From positions 186,001 through 250,000 of the forward strand of contig NZ_JAUSXS010000001.1 of the NCBI RefSeq assembly GCF_030816195.1: 64,000 nt of DNA, given 5' to 3'. The DNA is from Pseudomonas sp. W4I3 (lineage in GTDB: Bacteria > Pseudomonadota > Gammaproteobacteria > Pseudomonadales > Pseudomonadaceae). This document shows, in pieces, positions 38,507 to 47,403 of this stretch; the first letter of the stretch is position 1, and each line of letters begins with the position of its first letter. Under the pieces are notes generated by a model, which saw only the letters and a list, made by a program, of their open reading frames with translations, was not told the DNA's origin and made no database searches. The position numbers were made by a program, and so were the translations under genes.

Positions 38507-39199
38507 TCAACGCGCCATGACGTTAACCACCACATGCAAAATGAACGCTGGCCCGTAACAAGGTCTCCCCATCTCATCCTCTATCCTCCAGATTGAGGCC
38601 ACCGTACAAGTCTCCCTGGGTGCTGCAAACTCCACACTGATATGCACGGGCTGGCCCGGCAGCGTATCGGCGATAAGAAGCTCACTGTGCAGGCTACGCA
38701 GATGGGTGTCCATCACTACCTCTAGCTGGCCTTGTGCTTCTGCGCGGCGGGCAATCACATACTCCCCATCAACACGCACCAGGCGTCGCCCGCGCCAGGG
38801 TCGTGTGCCCAGGTTCTGAATCTCCCAGGTTTTCTTGAAAACTTCCCCCGGCAATACGACGGTGTGATCAGGCGTGGTGACATCGGCATTGAACACCGCA
38901 ACGTCCTCCAGATCGTCAAGACCTACGGCCCGATTGGTGGGGGCCATGGAGCACGCATTAGCGGGCGCGCCTGCCAAGTCAGCGAAGTAGCGAAACAGCA
39001 GCAAAGGAGAAACCTGCAATGCCTTCGCCAGCCTGATCAGCGTGCGTACCGAGGGGTCCTTGGACGCTCCACCCGCTAGACCGTACAGGTAGGTTCTGGA
39101 AATTTTCGCCTCCTTGGCCAGAATGGTCAGGGGCTTGCCCAACTCTCGGCTGCGCCGCGCAACCAATGACCTGAGGGTATCTCGCGTTCTTATATTCAT
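38507..39199 (-). CDS. XRE-type helix-turn-helix protein fused to an NBR1 Ig-like domain
   Basis: The 230-residue product has an N-terminal Cro/C1-type helix-turn-helix (about residues 7-68: LTILAKEAKISRTYLYGLAG, DPSVRTLIRLAKALQV). The second domain (about 100-225) shows the NBR1 Ig-like pattern: FNADVTTPDHTVVLPGEVFK, KTWEIQNLGTRPW, LPGQPVHISVEFAAP and SIWRIEDEMGRPCYGP. Ig-like NBR1 domains are best known from the eukaryotic autophagy receptor but also occur in bacteria next to helix-turn-helix domains. It probably binds DNA and senses a ligand or partner. It is divergent from the oxygenase/LysE pair and convergent with higA. Confidence 0.85.
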   Translation of the reverse strand: MNIRTRDTLRSLVARRSRELGKPLTILAKEAKISRTYLYGLAGGASKDPSVRTLIRLAKALQVSPLLLFRYFADLAGAPANACSMAPTNRAVGLDDLEDVAVFNADVTTPDHTVVLPGEVFKKTWEIQNLGTRPWRGRRLVRVDGEYVIARRAEAQGQLEVVMDTHLRSLHSELLIADTLPGQPVHISVEFAAPRETCTVASIWRIEDEMGRPCYGPAFILHVVVNVMAR

Positions 39200-39430
39200 A
39201 CGGAGTCTGCAGTTCCCACTTTTAGGTGAACGTCATTTCTTTGTCCGCCAAAAAAGACACTCTGCCCGCCGCCACGTGTATTTGACCCTGCACACTTGCC
39301 GCCTGCTGGCGATGTTGTGAAGGACATGGATTGAGCCTTTTTAGTCGGCCATATCCAGTGTCGTAGTTTCTCGCATGCTTGCGAACCGAGTGTTTGTTGC
39401 ATTCCTTTACATCTACCTTTGGATATAGCC

Positions 39431-40237
39431 ATGAACCACATCAAAGCATGCTGTGCATCCATTGCTCGAACAGGCTTCGGCATCCTGCAGATATCGGAAG
39501 CGATGCTGGAGGATTACAAAAAAATTGTTGATGGATACTCCACAATATCTCCAGCCACCAAGGCCTCGTTTTCCTTCGCGAATGACACCGATGGATTTTT
39601 CCCCTTTGGCGCCGAGTACTCGAGCCTTGAGGATCAGCCAGACCTGTGTGAGCGATTTTGTTACTGGCCTGCGCATTCATCAAAACGCAAGGCTTTTGAA
39701 TTTACACGAAGTGAGTTTTTTGCTGCCGTTGAGGCTTTTGAACAACGGGTCAGCGCGCTCGCCCAGGAACTGATGGACGGAGTTTGCGCAGAGTTCGGAG
39801 CTACTTCGTTGACCGCTTTGCGTGCAGCGTCCTATCTGCAACTTTGTGTCTACGGCGCCAGTTCCGGGCCGGGTGAGCGCCAGTTTGCTCAGGATCCTCA
39901 CGAGGATGGCCATATGTTGTCGTTCATCAAGCCTACTCGGGATGGACTCGTTCTGGTTCGAGGCAGCTCACTGGAGCCGGTACGACTATTGGAGAACGAG
40001 GTTGCAATCTTGGCCGGGTCGCTACTGACTGAGCTCTCGGACTACGCGATTCCCGCTGCGTACCACGCGGTTCTGACTCCTCGGACACCAATGACGCGAA
40101 GCTCTCTTATTTACTTCGTAAACCCTGATCCGGAGCAGGCGCTGACAGGTTTTTTCCGACACCGACCGATCGACTTGAAAAGCGCCATCAACGCGCGCCA
40201 CATCGGTTTCGGCAATCAACCTCTTCAATTGACCTGA
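39431..40237 (+). CDS. 2-oxoglutarate/Fe(II)-dependent oxygenase-like protein (isopenicillin N synthase superfamily)
   Basis: The 268-residue product shows the double-stranded beta-helix iron site: His157 and Asp159 in PHEDGH, His212 in YHAVLTP, and an RxS co-substrate motif at Arg223-Ser225 followed by LIYFVNP. Spacings (55 and 11 residues) resemble those of isopenicillin N synthase. The N-terminal part diverges from known members, so the substrate is unknown. The base composition is less GC-rich than its neighbours, hinting at transfer. It lies 22 bp before a LysE-type exporter, with a ribosome-binding site between, so the two are probably co-expressed. Start chosen at the second ATG-like codon, which begins the conserved sequence. 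Confidence 0.78.
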   Translation: MNHIKACCASIARTGFGILQISEAMLEDYKKIVDGYSTISPATKASFSFANDTDGFFPFGAEYSSLEDQPDLCERFCYWPAHSSKRKAFEFTRSEFFAAVEAFEQRVSALAQELMDGVCAEFGATSLTALRAASYLQLCVYGASSGPGERQFAQDPHEDGHMLSFIKPTRDGLVLVRGSSLEPVRLLENEVAILAGSLLTELSDYAIPAAYHAVLTPRTPMTRSSLIYFVNPDPEQALTGFFRHRPIDLKSAINARHIGFGNQPLQLT

Positions 40238-40259
40238 CACCTAGGCGGTCAAGCACTTC

Positions 40260-40892
40260 ATGATTCCAGACTTTCATGCCTTTTATCTCGAAGGCCTGCT
40301 ACTGGGCATCGGACTGTTCGCCGCTCCCGGACCGAAAGACACCCTGGTTATTCGCCAGGGTGTCAGCCGCGGACCTGTCTGGGGTGTGGTGGCGGTATGC
40401 GTGTTCGCCGATATCATCCTCATCGCTCTTGGGGTCGTGGGCTTGGGCTCGTTGCTCGGCACTCAGCCAGCCTGGGTGGCGTTCCTGCTGCTGTCTGGAG
40501 CGGCCTATCTGCTGTGGTTCGGCTGGCAGCGGTTAGTGGCTTGCGTGCGTAACCGGTCGATGCCAGACGCCCAAAACCTCACCTCACAACGAGGATTGCT
40601 GCGCACGGCGGTGATACTCGGTTTTGCCAATCCGTATGCCTGGCTGGATACCGTAGTGCTAATTGGCTCTATTGGTGCGGCAAAGCCCGTCAGCCAACAA
40701 GCGTTTTTTGCCGGCGGAGCAATGACCGCGTCGCTGGTGTGGTTTGTGGTTCTGGCGTTGGGATGCCAAAGGTTGACGGATTTGTTTCGTTCGGAAAAAG
40801 TCTGGCGTTTATTGGACGCGGGCGTGGCGATTTTGATGGTGTATCTGGCCGGTATGCTGATTGCTGATTTTCTTGTGCTGCAGCCTCTGTAG
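40260..40892 (+). CDS. LysE/ArgO-family amino acid exporter
   Basis: The 210-residue product has six membrane segments and the LysE-family start LLLGIGLFAAPGPKDTLVIR with FANPYAWLDTVVLIGS in the second half, closest in layout to ArgO/LysE exporters of basic amino acids. Coupling to the upstream oxygenase suggests export of a modified or surplus amino acid (inference). It is convergent with chpC. Confidence 0.88.
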   Translation: MIPDFHAFYLEGLLLGIGLFAAPGPKDTLVIRQGVSRGPVWGVVAVCVFADIILIALGVVGLGSLLGTQPAWVAFLLLSGAAYLLWFGWQRLVACVRNRSMPDAQNLTSQRGLLRTAVILGFANPYAWLDTVVLIGSIGAAKPVSQQAFFAGGAMTASLVWFVVLALGCQRLTDLFRSEKVWRLLDAGVAILMVYLAGMLIADFLVLQPL

Positions 40893-40925
40893 ACAGGAAC
40901 GTCCCTCACGAGTCTGGCACACCGC

Positions 40926-40950
40926 CATCGGGGTAAGCCCCCTCCCACAG
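40926..40950. repeat. Half REP element
   Basis: ATCGGGGTAAGCCCCCTCCC with CACAG matches only the right half of the GTGGGAGGGGGC REP doublet; no left half is present. It lies between the LysE gene and chpC. Confidence 0.6.
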
Positions 40951-40966
40951 TGGATCTTCGTAGGGC

Positions 40967-41422
40967 TCAGGCCAGGCCGGACTCGGCCAGCAAGGCTTCA
41001 AGCCCCATCAAATCCGGCACCTTCGCCACATGCTCACCCACCTGCACCGCCGCCAGCTCCAGCGGGCACAGCGGCACGTCCACGTAGCTCAATTCACTGT
41101 CCAGCTTGTACGAGCGCGGAATTCCCTGGATCACCAGCGCAATGAACTTCAACGTCGGCCGCCCGCCCAGTGCGTTGAGCACCACGATGCGTGAGCGTTC
41201 GCCGGTTACGCTGGCTTCGCCGCACACGGCTTCGAAGCTGATCAAGGGTATCTGCCGGTCCCTCCAGGTGACTTGCCGCAGGTACCACGGCGGCGCATCG
41301 CTGGCCGGTTCGCCGCGCTGGAAGTCGATCAACTCGGCCACCGCGACATTGGGCAGTATCAAGTGGCGGTCAGCCAACGGCAGCAGCAGCCCGGTGAGTT
41401 GGCTTGCGCGGTGGTCAAGCAT
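40967..41422 (-). CDS. chpC: CheW-like adaptor ChpC
   Basis: The 151-residue product is a CheW-domain protein: LTGLLLPLADRHLILPNVAV, a central strand region with VTWRDRQIPLISFE, and LKFIALVIQGIPRS. It would link receptors to the ChpA kinase. The ATG overlaps the end of chpA by eight bases. chpB is missing between them. Confidence 0.9.
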   Translation of the reverse strand: MLDHRASQLTGLLLPLADRHLILPNVAVAELIDFQRGEPASDAPPWYLRQVTWRDRQIPLISFEAVCGEASVTGERSRIVVLNALGGRPTLKFIALVIQGIPRSYKLDSELSYVDVPLCPLELAAVQVGEHVAKVPDLMGLEALLAESGLA

Positions 41423-44400
41423 GGGACTTGCTCCAATAAGCGATGCTTTCCAGCAGCACCGACTCCTGGTACGGCTTGCCCAGGTAGTCATTGACGCCGA
41501 TGGCCATGGCGCGGTCGCGGTGTTTCTGGCCGGTGCGCGAGGTGATCATAATGATCGGCAGGCGCATCAGGCGCGGGTCGTTGCGCACCTGGATCGCCAC
41601 TTCGAAGCCGTCCATGCGCGGCATCTCAATGTCGAGCAGCATCAGGTCCGGGGTATGTTCTTCGAGCACGGCCAGGGCGTCGACGCCGTCCTTGGCGGTC
41701 AGCACGTTCATGCCGTTGCGCTCCAGCAGACGGCTGGTGACTTTGCGCACGGTGACCGAGTCGTCCACCACCAGCACCAGCAGCGGGCGCTTTTTCAGTG
41801 GGTCGTTGAGGATCAGTGGCGCATCCACCGACTGCGCCGGCAACATCGGTTGTCGCGCGCGGATATGGGCCAGCAGGTCGATGATCAGCACCACGCGGCC
41901 GTCGCCCAGGATGGTCGCACCGGACAAGCCTTGCACACCGGCAAACTGCGGCCCCAGGCCCTTGACCACGATTTCGCGTGTCCCGGCCATGGCGTCCACG
42001 TGCACCGCCACATGCCGCTCGTTGCACTGCACCAGCAACACCGGCACCGGCTGGTATTGGCCGAGCAGTTTGGGGCGGCTGACGGTGTGCAGCAGGTCGC
42101 CGAGGTAAAACAGCTCGTACTGTTGCCCGGCATATTCGTAGCGTGGCGGATCTTGCTGGTAATGCCCCGCCAACTCATGAGGCAGCACACGCACTAGGCC
42201 TTCGATGGTGTTAAGCGGAATCGCATACTGATCGTCCGCGCACTGCACCATCAGGGCGCGATTGACCGACACGGTGAACGGCAGGCGAATCCGGAAATGC
42301 ACACCCTCGCCCGGGATCGAGTCGATCACCATCGAACCGCCAAGCTGGCGCACTTCTTCGTGCACCACGTCCATGCCCACCCCGCGTCCGGAAATCTGGG
42401 TGATCTTTTCCGCAGTGGAAAAACCCGGTTGCAGGATGAACTGCAGCACGTCGCGGTCGCTGATCTCCTGATTGGGGGCGAGCAGGCCGCGTTTGATCGC
42501 CTTGCGGCGTACGGCTTCGAGGGGCACACCGGCGCCGTCGTCGCGCATGTCGAAGACGATATCGCCGCCTTCGTGGGTCAGGTCCAGGGTGATGCGTCCC
42601 TTCTCCGGCTTGCCCGCCTGCAGGCGCACCTCGCGGGACTCCAGTCCATGGTCGACGGCGTTGCGCAGCATGTGTTCCAGCGGCGCCGCCATACGCTCCA
42701 GCACGTTGCGGTCCATCTCGCCCTCGGCGTTGCCGACCACGAATTCCACGTCCTTGCCCAGCTCGCCGGCCACCTGGCGCACGATGCGCTTGAGGCGCGG
42801 CAGCATGCGCTCGAACGGCACCATGCGCGTGCGCATCAGGCCTTCCTGCAGCTGGGTGTTGATGCGCGCCTGTTGCTGCAACAGGTCATGGGCGTCCTGG
42901 TTGCGGCGCTCGAGGGTTTCCTTGAGGTCGAGTAGATCGGAGGCCGATTCGGACAGTGCGCGGGACAATTGCTGCAGCTGCGAATGGCGATCCATTTCCA
43001 GCGGGTCGAATTCCTCGTAGCCCAAGCGCTCGGCCTCGGCCTGTTGGCGGCTGAACAGACGGCTCTGGGTTTCAGTGTCGAGGCGGCGCAGTTGGTCGCG
43101 CATGCGCTCGATGGTGGTTTCCACTTCCGTGAGCGCCGTGCTTGCATCGTTGACCTGCTGCTCGATACGCCCACGGAAGATCGAGGTTTCGCCGGCCAGG
43201 TTGACCAGGTCATCGAGCAGTTCGGCGGAGATCTTCACCATGTCGGCGGCCGGATCGACCGCCGCTTCCGCCTTGCCCACCGGCAACACCACCGGTACTG
43301 CCGGCTCGTCGCTGGGGTGCACCAGGCTTTTGATGCGTTCGATCAGCTTGTCCACCGAGCCTACCGGCAAGCCGTCCGCCACCGCATCGATCATCTGCGC
43401 CAGTCGGTCGTGGCAGCCTTGCAGCAGCGCGAACAGTTCGGGCGACGGCGCGAGCTGACCCGCAGACAGGCCCTCGTAGAGAAACTCCAGCTCGTGGGCC
43501 AGGTCGCCAATCGGGCCGATCTCGACCATGCGTGCGCCGCCCTTGAGGGTGTGCAGGTCCCGCAGCAGGTTTTCCACTTCCTGGCGGTTGCCGGGCTCGG
43601 CTTGCCAGCGCAGCAACGCGCTGCCTGAGCTGTCGAGAATGTCGGCGGCTTCCTCAAGGAAAATATCCAGCAGTTCGGGGTCGGCGCTCGAGGCTTTGGG
43701 CGTCGCAACCGGGGCCGCCGAAGGGCTGCTGTGGCGCAGCTCGCGCAGTGTGGCGACCAGCTCGCTGCTGTCGCTCAAGGGCTGATGCCGGTGCAGTTCC
43801 TCCAGGTGCAAGGCCAAGCGCTCATGGCTGGCCATCAGTGCCTGGGACAATTGGGTGGAGTAGCTGTAGCGGCGATCTACCAGCCCCTCGTAGACGCATT
43901 CCAGCTCCTGGGCCAGATCGCCCACTGCGTCGATTTCGGCCATGCGCGCCCCCCCTTTGAGGGTGTGCAAATCCCGCTGCAAGGAGGACAACGGCGCCAT
44001 GCCGTCGGGCTCCAGCAGCCAGCGCTTGAGGGACTGCCCGGCGCTGTCGAGGATATCCACGGCTTCTTCAAGAAAGATGTCGACGATCTCATCGTCAATC
44101 TCCGTTTGCTGGCTCAGTTGCTCGGTCGCAGCACCCAGCTCGGCGATACTCAGGGCGCGGCTTCCGTCACTTTTGATCAGGCCAGTGGCGGACGGATCAA
44201 GGGCATCATCCAGCAACTCGCGCAGGGCCTGTACCCGTGTCGGTGCCGGGCTGATTTCCTGCCCGGCCGCCAGTTGGTCGAGCATATTGATCAGCGCTTC
44301 ATGGGCCTGCTCGGCCTCGTGGAAAAACCGCTCGCTGACCGCCAGGCTGCTCTCTTCCACCGCGCCGTAGAGGTCGAGCAACGCTTCGCATAATTCATCG

Positions 44401-47234
44401 ATGGGATACAGGTCGGCAAGGTGCGCGCCCTCGCCCAGGGTGGTCAGTTCGTCCAGCAGCGCGGTCAGTTCCTGGCGCTCGCCGGGGTGTTGCTGCCAGC
44501 GGCGCAGCAAACTTTCGGCGTCGAGCAGGATGTCCATGCCCTGGGCGAGGAAGTTGCTGATCAATCGCGGATCGCGCTTGATGCGCAGGCCGGTGCCGGG
44601 GGCGTTGAGCAGGGCCTGGAGCTGTTGGTCCAACAGGCTTTGGGTGCGTTTGATCAAACCCGCCGCGCCCTGGATCGGCGCGAGGGGATCGCTGTCCAGA
44701 TCCCGCAGCCCTTGTTGGAACAGGCCTTCGGCTTCGAGCAACAGCTCAACTTCATCCAGGTCCAGCGGCAGGCGGTGAGCCTTGTATTCGCGGGTCAGGT
44801 GGTCGAGCGGCCGCGCCAGCTCGGCAATCGGCAACACGCCGGCCATGTAGGCGCTGCCCTTGAGGGTGTGCAGGGCGCGCTGCAGTTCATCGCTGACCTG
44901 CAGTGGCATGTGTTCGGCGGCTTGTTGCAGGAAATGGTTGAGGCTGTCCAGGTGGCTCTGGGCTTCGTTGCGAAAGATCTCCAGCAACATCGGGTCGTGC
45001 GGTTCGCCAACCGCTGCCCGGACGCCGCTGGCCAACGCGTGGGCGCGGGCCGCGAGGGCGTCGACCTCATCGCGCTGACGCTGGTCGTTGGTGGCAAAGT
45101 CGGCGATCACTTCCGGCAACACCGCCACCGCTTCATCCAGCACCTGCTGCACCTCGGGGCCCATGGCGACGCTGCGCTCCAGCACGCGGTTCAGCAGGTT
45201 CTCCACGGCCCAGGCCAGCTCGGCCACTACCAGGGCGCGCACCATACGGCCGCTGCCTTTCAAGGTATGGAAGGCGCGGCGCATTTCGCTCTGGGCGGTT
45301 TTTTCCGTGCTATCGGGCAGGTAACGGTGCAGCACCTCGAGCACTTCATCGGTTTCCTCGAGGAAGACTTCGCGCAACTCATCGTCAACCGGCTCTTCAT
45401 CAGGCGGGGGCGGCAGCAGGCTACCCGGGCGTTGCAGGGCCGGAGGGTTGAGGCGCGAAGTGGGGCTGGCCAGCGCATCGAATTGGGATTGGCTGGGCGC
45501 GGTGTCGCCGGACAGCGCACCGTCGGGTGCAACCAATGCCTGACGCCAGGGCTTCTCCACCGGCAGGTAGCCCAGCGCGCTCAGGCCCTGGGTGGCCAGC
45601 TCCAGCACCTTTTCCCCTGCGGCATCGGGGTCCTGGAGCATGCGTTCCAGGTAGTACTCCAGGCTGCTGATCACCTCGGCGAAATGCTCCAGCTGCACTT
45701 GGCTGGGCGCCGTATCGTTGACCATCAGCTGTTCATCGACGTAATCGGTGCAACCGCGCATCAGGCTCGCCGCGCGGGGCAGTGGAATCATCGCCAGGGC
45801 GCCGCGCACCTGGCTCAACAGCTCAGGCAGGGACTCCAGGCGCTGACGGTCCCAATCGGCCTCGATGCAATCGATCACCAATTCTTTGGCCTGGCGCAGG
45901 CACTGGCAGGATTCGCGGATCACCAACTGGTGGATCTGGGTCAGGTCGGTGGTTGGCAGACGGCTTTCTTCGCGGCGCTCCGGTTCCACCGTACCGACCA
46001 TGCCGGCCAACGTCGCTTCGACGTAGAGCAATGCCCCGGCGACGTCCATCAATACGGCATCGCTCGGTTCGCGCTGCCCCTGGACCAGGCTCAGGACCAC
46101 CGCGAGCTGGTCGATGATCACTTTGCGCGGCTGGCCGAAACCGAGCACCGCCAGGGTGTCGGCGATCTGGCGCAGCGGCGCCAGTAGCGGGTCAAGGTCC
46201 TGGGTGTGCTGACGGTCGCTGCGCACGAACAGGTCAAGGCGTTCCTTGACCCGTACCAACTCTTCGCACAAGGCGCCGAGCACCGAGCCCATGGCGTTGC
46301 GGTCCGGCCCGGCCAGGCGTGCACGTTCGGCATCGACCACGGCGCTGTCGGGCAGCGCCTCGTCCAGGCCGTAGCGCTCCTTAAGACTTTGCATGCGCGG
46401 CGTCGGGCGGGTGACTTTGGCGACGTAGAACAGCAGGCTTTTTAGCAGCTCATCCGGCGCCGGCTGGTTGATCCCGTCGATGCCCTGGGCCAGCAGGCGC
46501 TTGAGCTGCTTGCCACTGGCCTTGAGCAGGCTGCGCAGTGCCGGGCTGTTGGCGATCACCCCGGTGAGCATGCCTTCGACCAGCGCCGAAGTGACCTGCC
46601 ACAACGGCAACAGCGGCGCGCCCTGGCACAGCGCTTCCAGGCGTGCGAAGACCCGCGCCATGTCTTCCAGATTGCTGGGGCCGTGGTCCTCGCGCAGCAA
46701 ACCGGCCAAGGCCTGTTGCAGCAGCGAGTGCCACTGGCGCAGTTGCTCGTGCAGGTCCGGCGCAGTACGTTGGGCCAGCGCCTCCGCGGGCAGCGGCATG
46801 ATCGTCAACAGTTGCGGACTGAACAGGCTGGTCTCCGACAGCAGGCTTTCACCGCGGGCGCTGCGCAGGTCGTTGAGCAGCGGCAACACCACCAGCGGCA
46901 GGTCGCGGCGGGCACTGTGTACGCGATCCAGGTACAGCGGCAATTGGCCGAGGGCCTGTTGCAGCAGGCGGATGCTTTCGTCGCGCTGGCTGACGTGCCC
47001 GGCCTGCAATGCCAGCGCCAGGGCTTCGATCTCTTCAGCCAGCAGGGCCGCGCCATAGAACTCGACCATCTGCAGCGCGCCGTGCACTTGGTGGATAGCC
47101 GTCAGACACTCGTTGATGGCGTCGGCGTCATGGGTGTCGACGTACGCATCCAGCGCCGAACGGGCCTGTTGCAGGGTTTCGGCAATGTCGCCCTTGACCC
47201 ATTCGAGGGCCACGTAGTCGTGCCGGTCAACCAT
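41415..47234 (-). CDS. chpA: Hybrid chemotaxis histidine kinase ChpA for twitching motility
   Basis: The 1,939-residue cytoplasmic kinase controls type IV pilus extension and retraction and, in P. aeruginosa, cAMP. Four canonical HPt motifs (HTLKG) give phospho-histidines at 656, 789, 1090 and 1228. Degenerate HPt-like segments at the N-terminus (AIHQVHGALQM) and near residue 480 and 960 lack that histidine. A CheA-type ATPase follows (HMLRNAVDHGLE near 1518, GRGVGMD near 1620), then a CheW domain and a C-terminal receiver (VVDDSVTVRK, phospho-Asp in LLDIEMPRMDG). It is shorter than the P. aeruginosa protein (2,472 residues), so it has fewer transfer domains. It follows pilJ after a REP doublet where pilK would be expected. 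Confidence 0.95.
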   Translation of the reverse strand: MVDRHDYVALEWVKGDIAETLQQARSALDAYVDTHDADAINECLTAIHQVHGALQMVEFYGAALLAEEIEALALALQAGHVSQRDESIRLLQQALGQLPLYLDRVHSARRDLPLVVLPLLNDLRSARGESLLSETSLFSPQLLTIMPLPAEALAQRTAPDLHEQLRQWHSLLQQALAGLLREDHGPSNLEDMARVFARLEALCQGAPLLPLWQVTSALVEGMLTGVIANSPALRSLLKASGKQLKRLLAQGIDGINQPAPDELLKSLLFYVAKVTRPTPRMQSLKERYGLDEALPDSAVVDAERARLAGPDRNAMGSVLGALCEELVRVKERLDLFVRSDRQHTQDLDPLLAPLRQIADTLAVLGFGQPRKVIIDQLAVVLSLVQGQREPSDAVLMDVAGALLYVEATLAGMVGTVEPERREESRLPTTDLTQIHQLVIRESCQCLRQAKELVIDCIEADWDRQRLESLPELLSQVRGALAMIPLPRAASLMRGCTDYVDEQLMVNDTAPSQVQLEHFAEVISSLEYYLERMLQDPDAAGEKVLELATQGLSALGYLPVEKPWRQALVAPDGALSGDTAPSQSQFDALASPTSRLNPPALQRPGSLLPPPPDEEPVDDELREVFLEETDEVLEVLHRYLPDSTEKTAQSEMRRAFHTLKGSGRMVRALVVAELAWAVENLLNRVLERSVAMGPEVQQVLDEAVAVLPEVIADFATNDQRQRDEVDALAARAHALASGVRAAVGEPHDPMLLEIFRNEAQSHLDSLNHFLQQAAEHMPLQVSDELQRALHTLKGSAYMAGVLPIAELARPLDHLTREYKAHRLPLDLDEVELLLEAEGLFQQGLRDLDSDPLAPIQGAAGLIKRTQSLLDQQLQALLNAPGTGLRIKRDPRLISNFLAQGMDILLDAESLLRRWQQHPGERQELTALLDELTTLGEGAHLADLYPIDELCEALLDLYGAVEESSLAVSERFFHEAEQAHEALINMLDQLAAGQEISPAPTRVQALRELLDDALDPSATGLIKSDGSRALSIAELGAATEQLSQQTEIDDEIVDIFLEEAVDILDSAGQSLKRWLLEPDGMAPLSSLQRDLHTLKGGARMAEIDAVGDLAQELECVYEGLVDRRYSYSTQLSQALMASHERLALHLEELHRHQPLSDSSELVATLRELRHSSPSAAPVATPKASSADPELLDIFLEEAADILDSSGSALLRWQAEPGNRQEVENLLRDLHTLKGGARMVEIGPIGDLAHELEFLYEGLSAGQLAPSPELFALLQGCHDRLAQMIDAVADGLPVGSVDKLIERIKSLVHPSDEPAVPVVLPVGKAEAAVDPAADMVKISAELLDDLVNLAGETSIFRGRIEQQVNDASTALTEVETTIERMRDQLRRLDTETQSRLFSRQQAEAERLGYEEFDPLEMDRHSQLQQLSRALSESASDLLDLKETLERRNQDAHDLLQQQARINTQLQEGLMRTRMVPFERMLPRLKRIVRQVAGELGKDVEFVVGNAEGEMDRNVLERMAAPLEHMLRNAVDHGLESREVRLQAGKPEKGRITLDLTHEGGDIVFDMRDDGAGVPLEAVRRKAIKRGLLAPNQEISDRDVLQFILQPGFSTAEKITQISGRGVGMDVVHEEVRQLGGSMVIDSIPGEGVHFRIRLPFTVSVNRALMVQCADDQYAIPLNTIEGLVRVLPHELAGHYQQDPPRYEYAGQQYELFYLGDLLHTVSRPKLLGQYQPVPVLLVQCNERHVAVHVDAMAGTREIVVKGLGPQFAGVQGLSGATILGDGRVVLIIDLLAHIRARQPMLPAQSVDAPLILNDPLKKRPLLVLVVDDSVTVRKVTSRLLERNGMNVLTAKDGVDALAVLEEHTPDLMLLDIEMPRMDGFEVAIQVRNDPRLMRLPIIMITSRTGQKHRDRAMAIGVNDYLGKPYQESVLLESIAYWSKSHA

Positions 47235-47300
47235 AACTGCTCCGCTTAGAATTCATGGGTTGCTGGTGATGCAGTTATCTCAAAACCAATGGAGATTAAC

Positions 47301-47390
47301 TGTGGGAGGGGGCTTGCTCCCGATGGCGGTGGTTCAGCCGATGGATCAAGTGACTGATGCACCGCCATCGGGAGCAAGCCCCCTCCCACA
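47301..47390. repeat. REP doublet, GTGGGAGGGGGC family
   Basis: TGTGGGAGGGGGCTTGCTCC and its inverted copy occupy the gap between pilJ and chpA, splitting the Pil-Chp cluster. Confidence 0.85.
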
Positions 47391-47403
47391 TTTGGACCGC
47401 ATT

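Noticed and set aside
40260..40892. LysE-family gene as the chpE of the Pil-Chp cluster
   Set aside because: It lies on the opposite strand, convergent to chpC, is spaced with the oxygenase gene, and reads closer to ArgO/LysE exporters than to ChpE.
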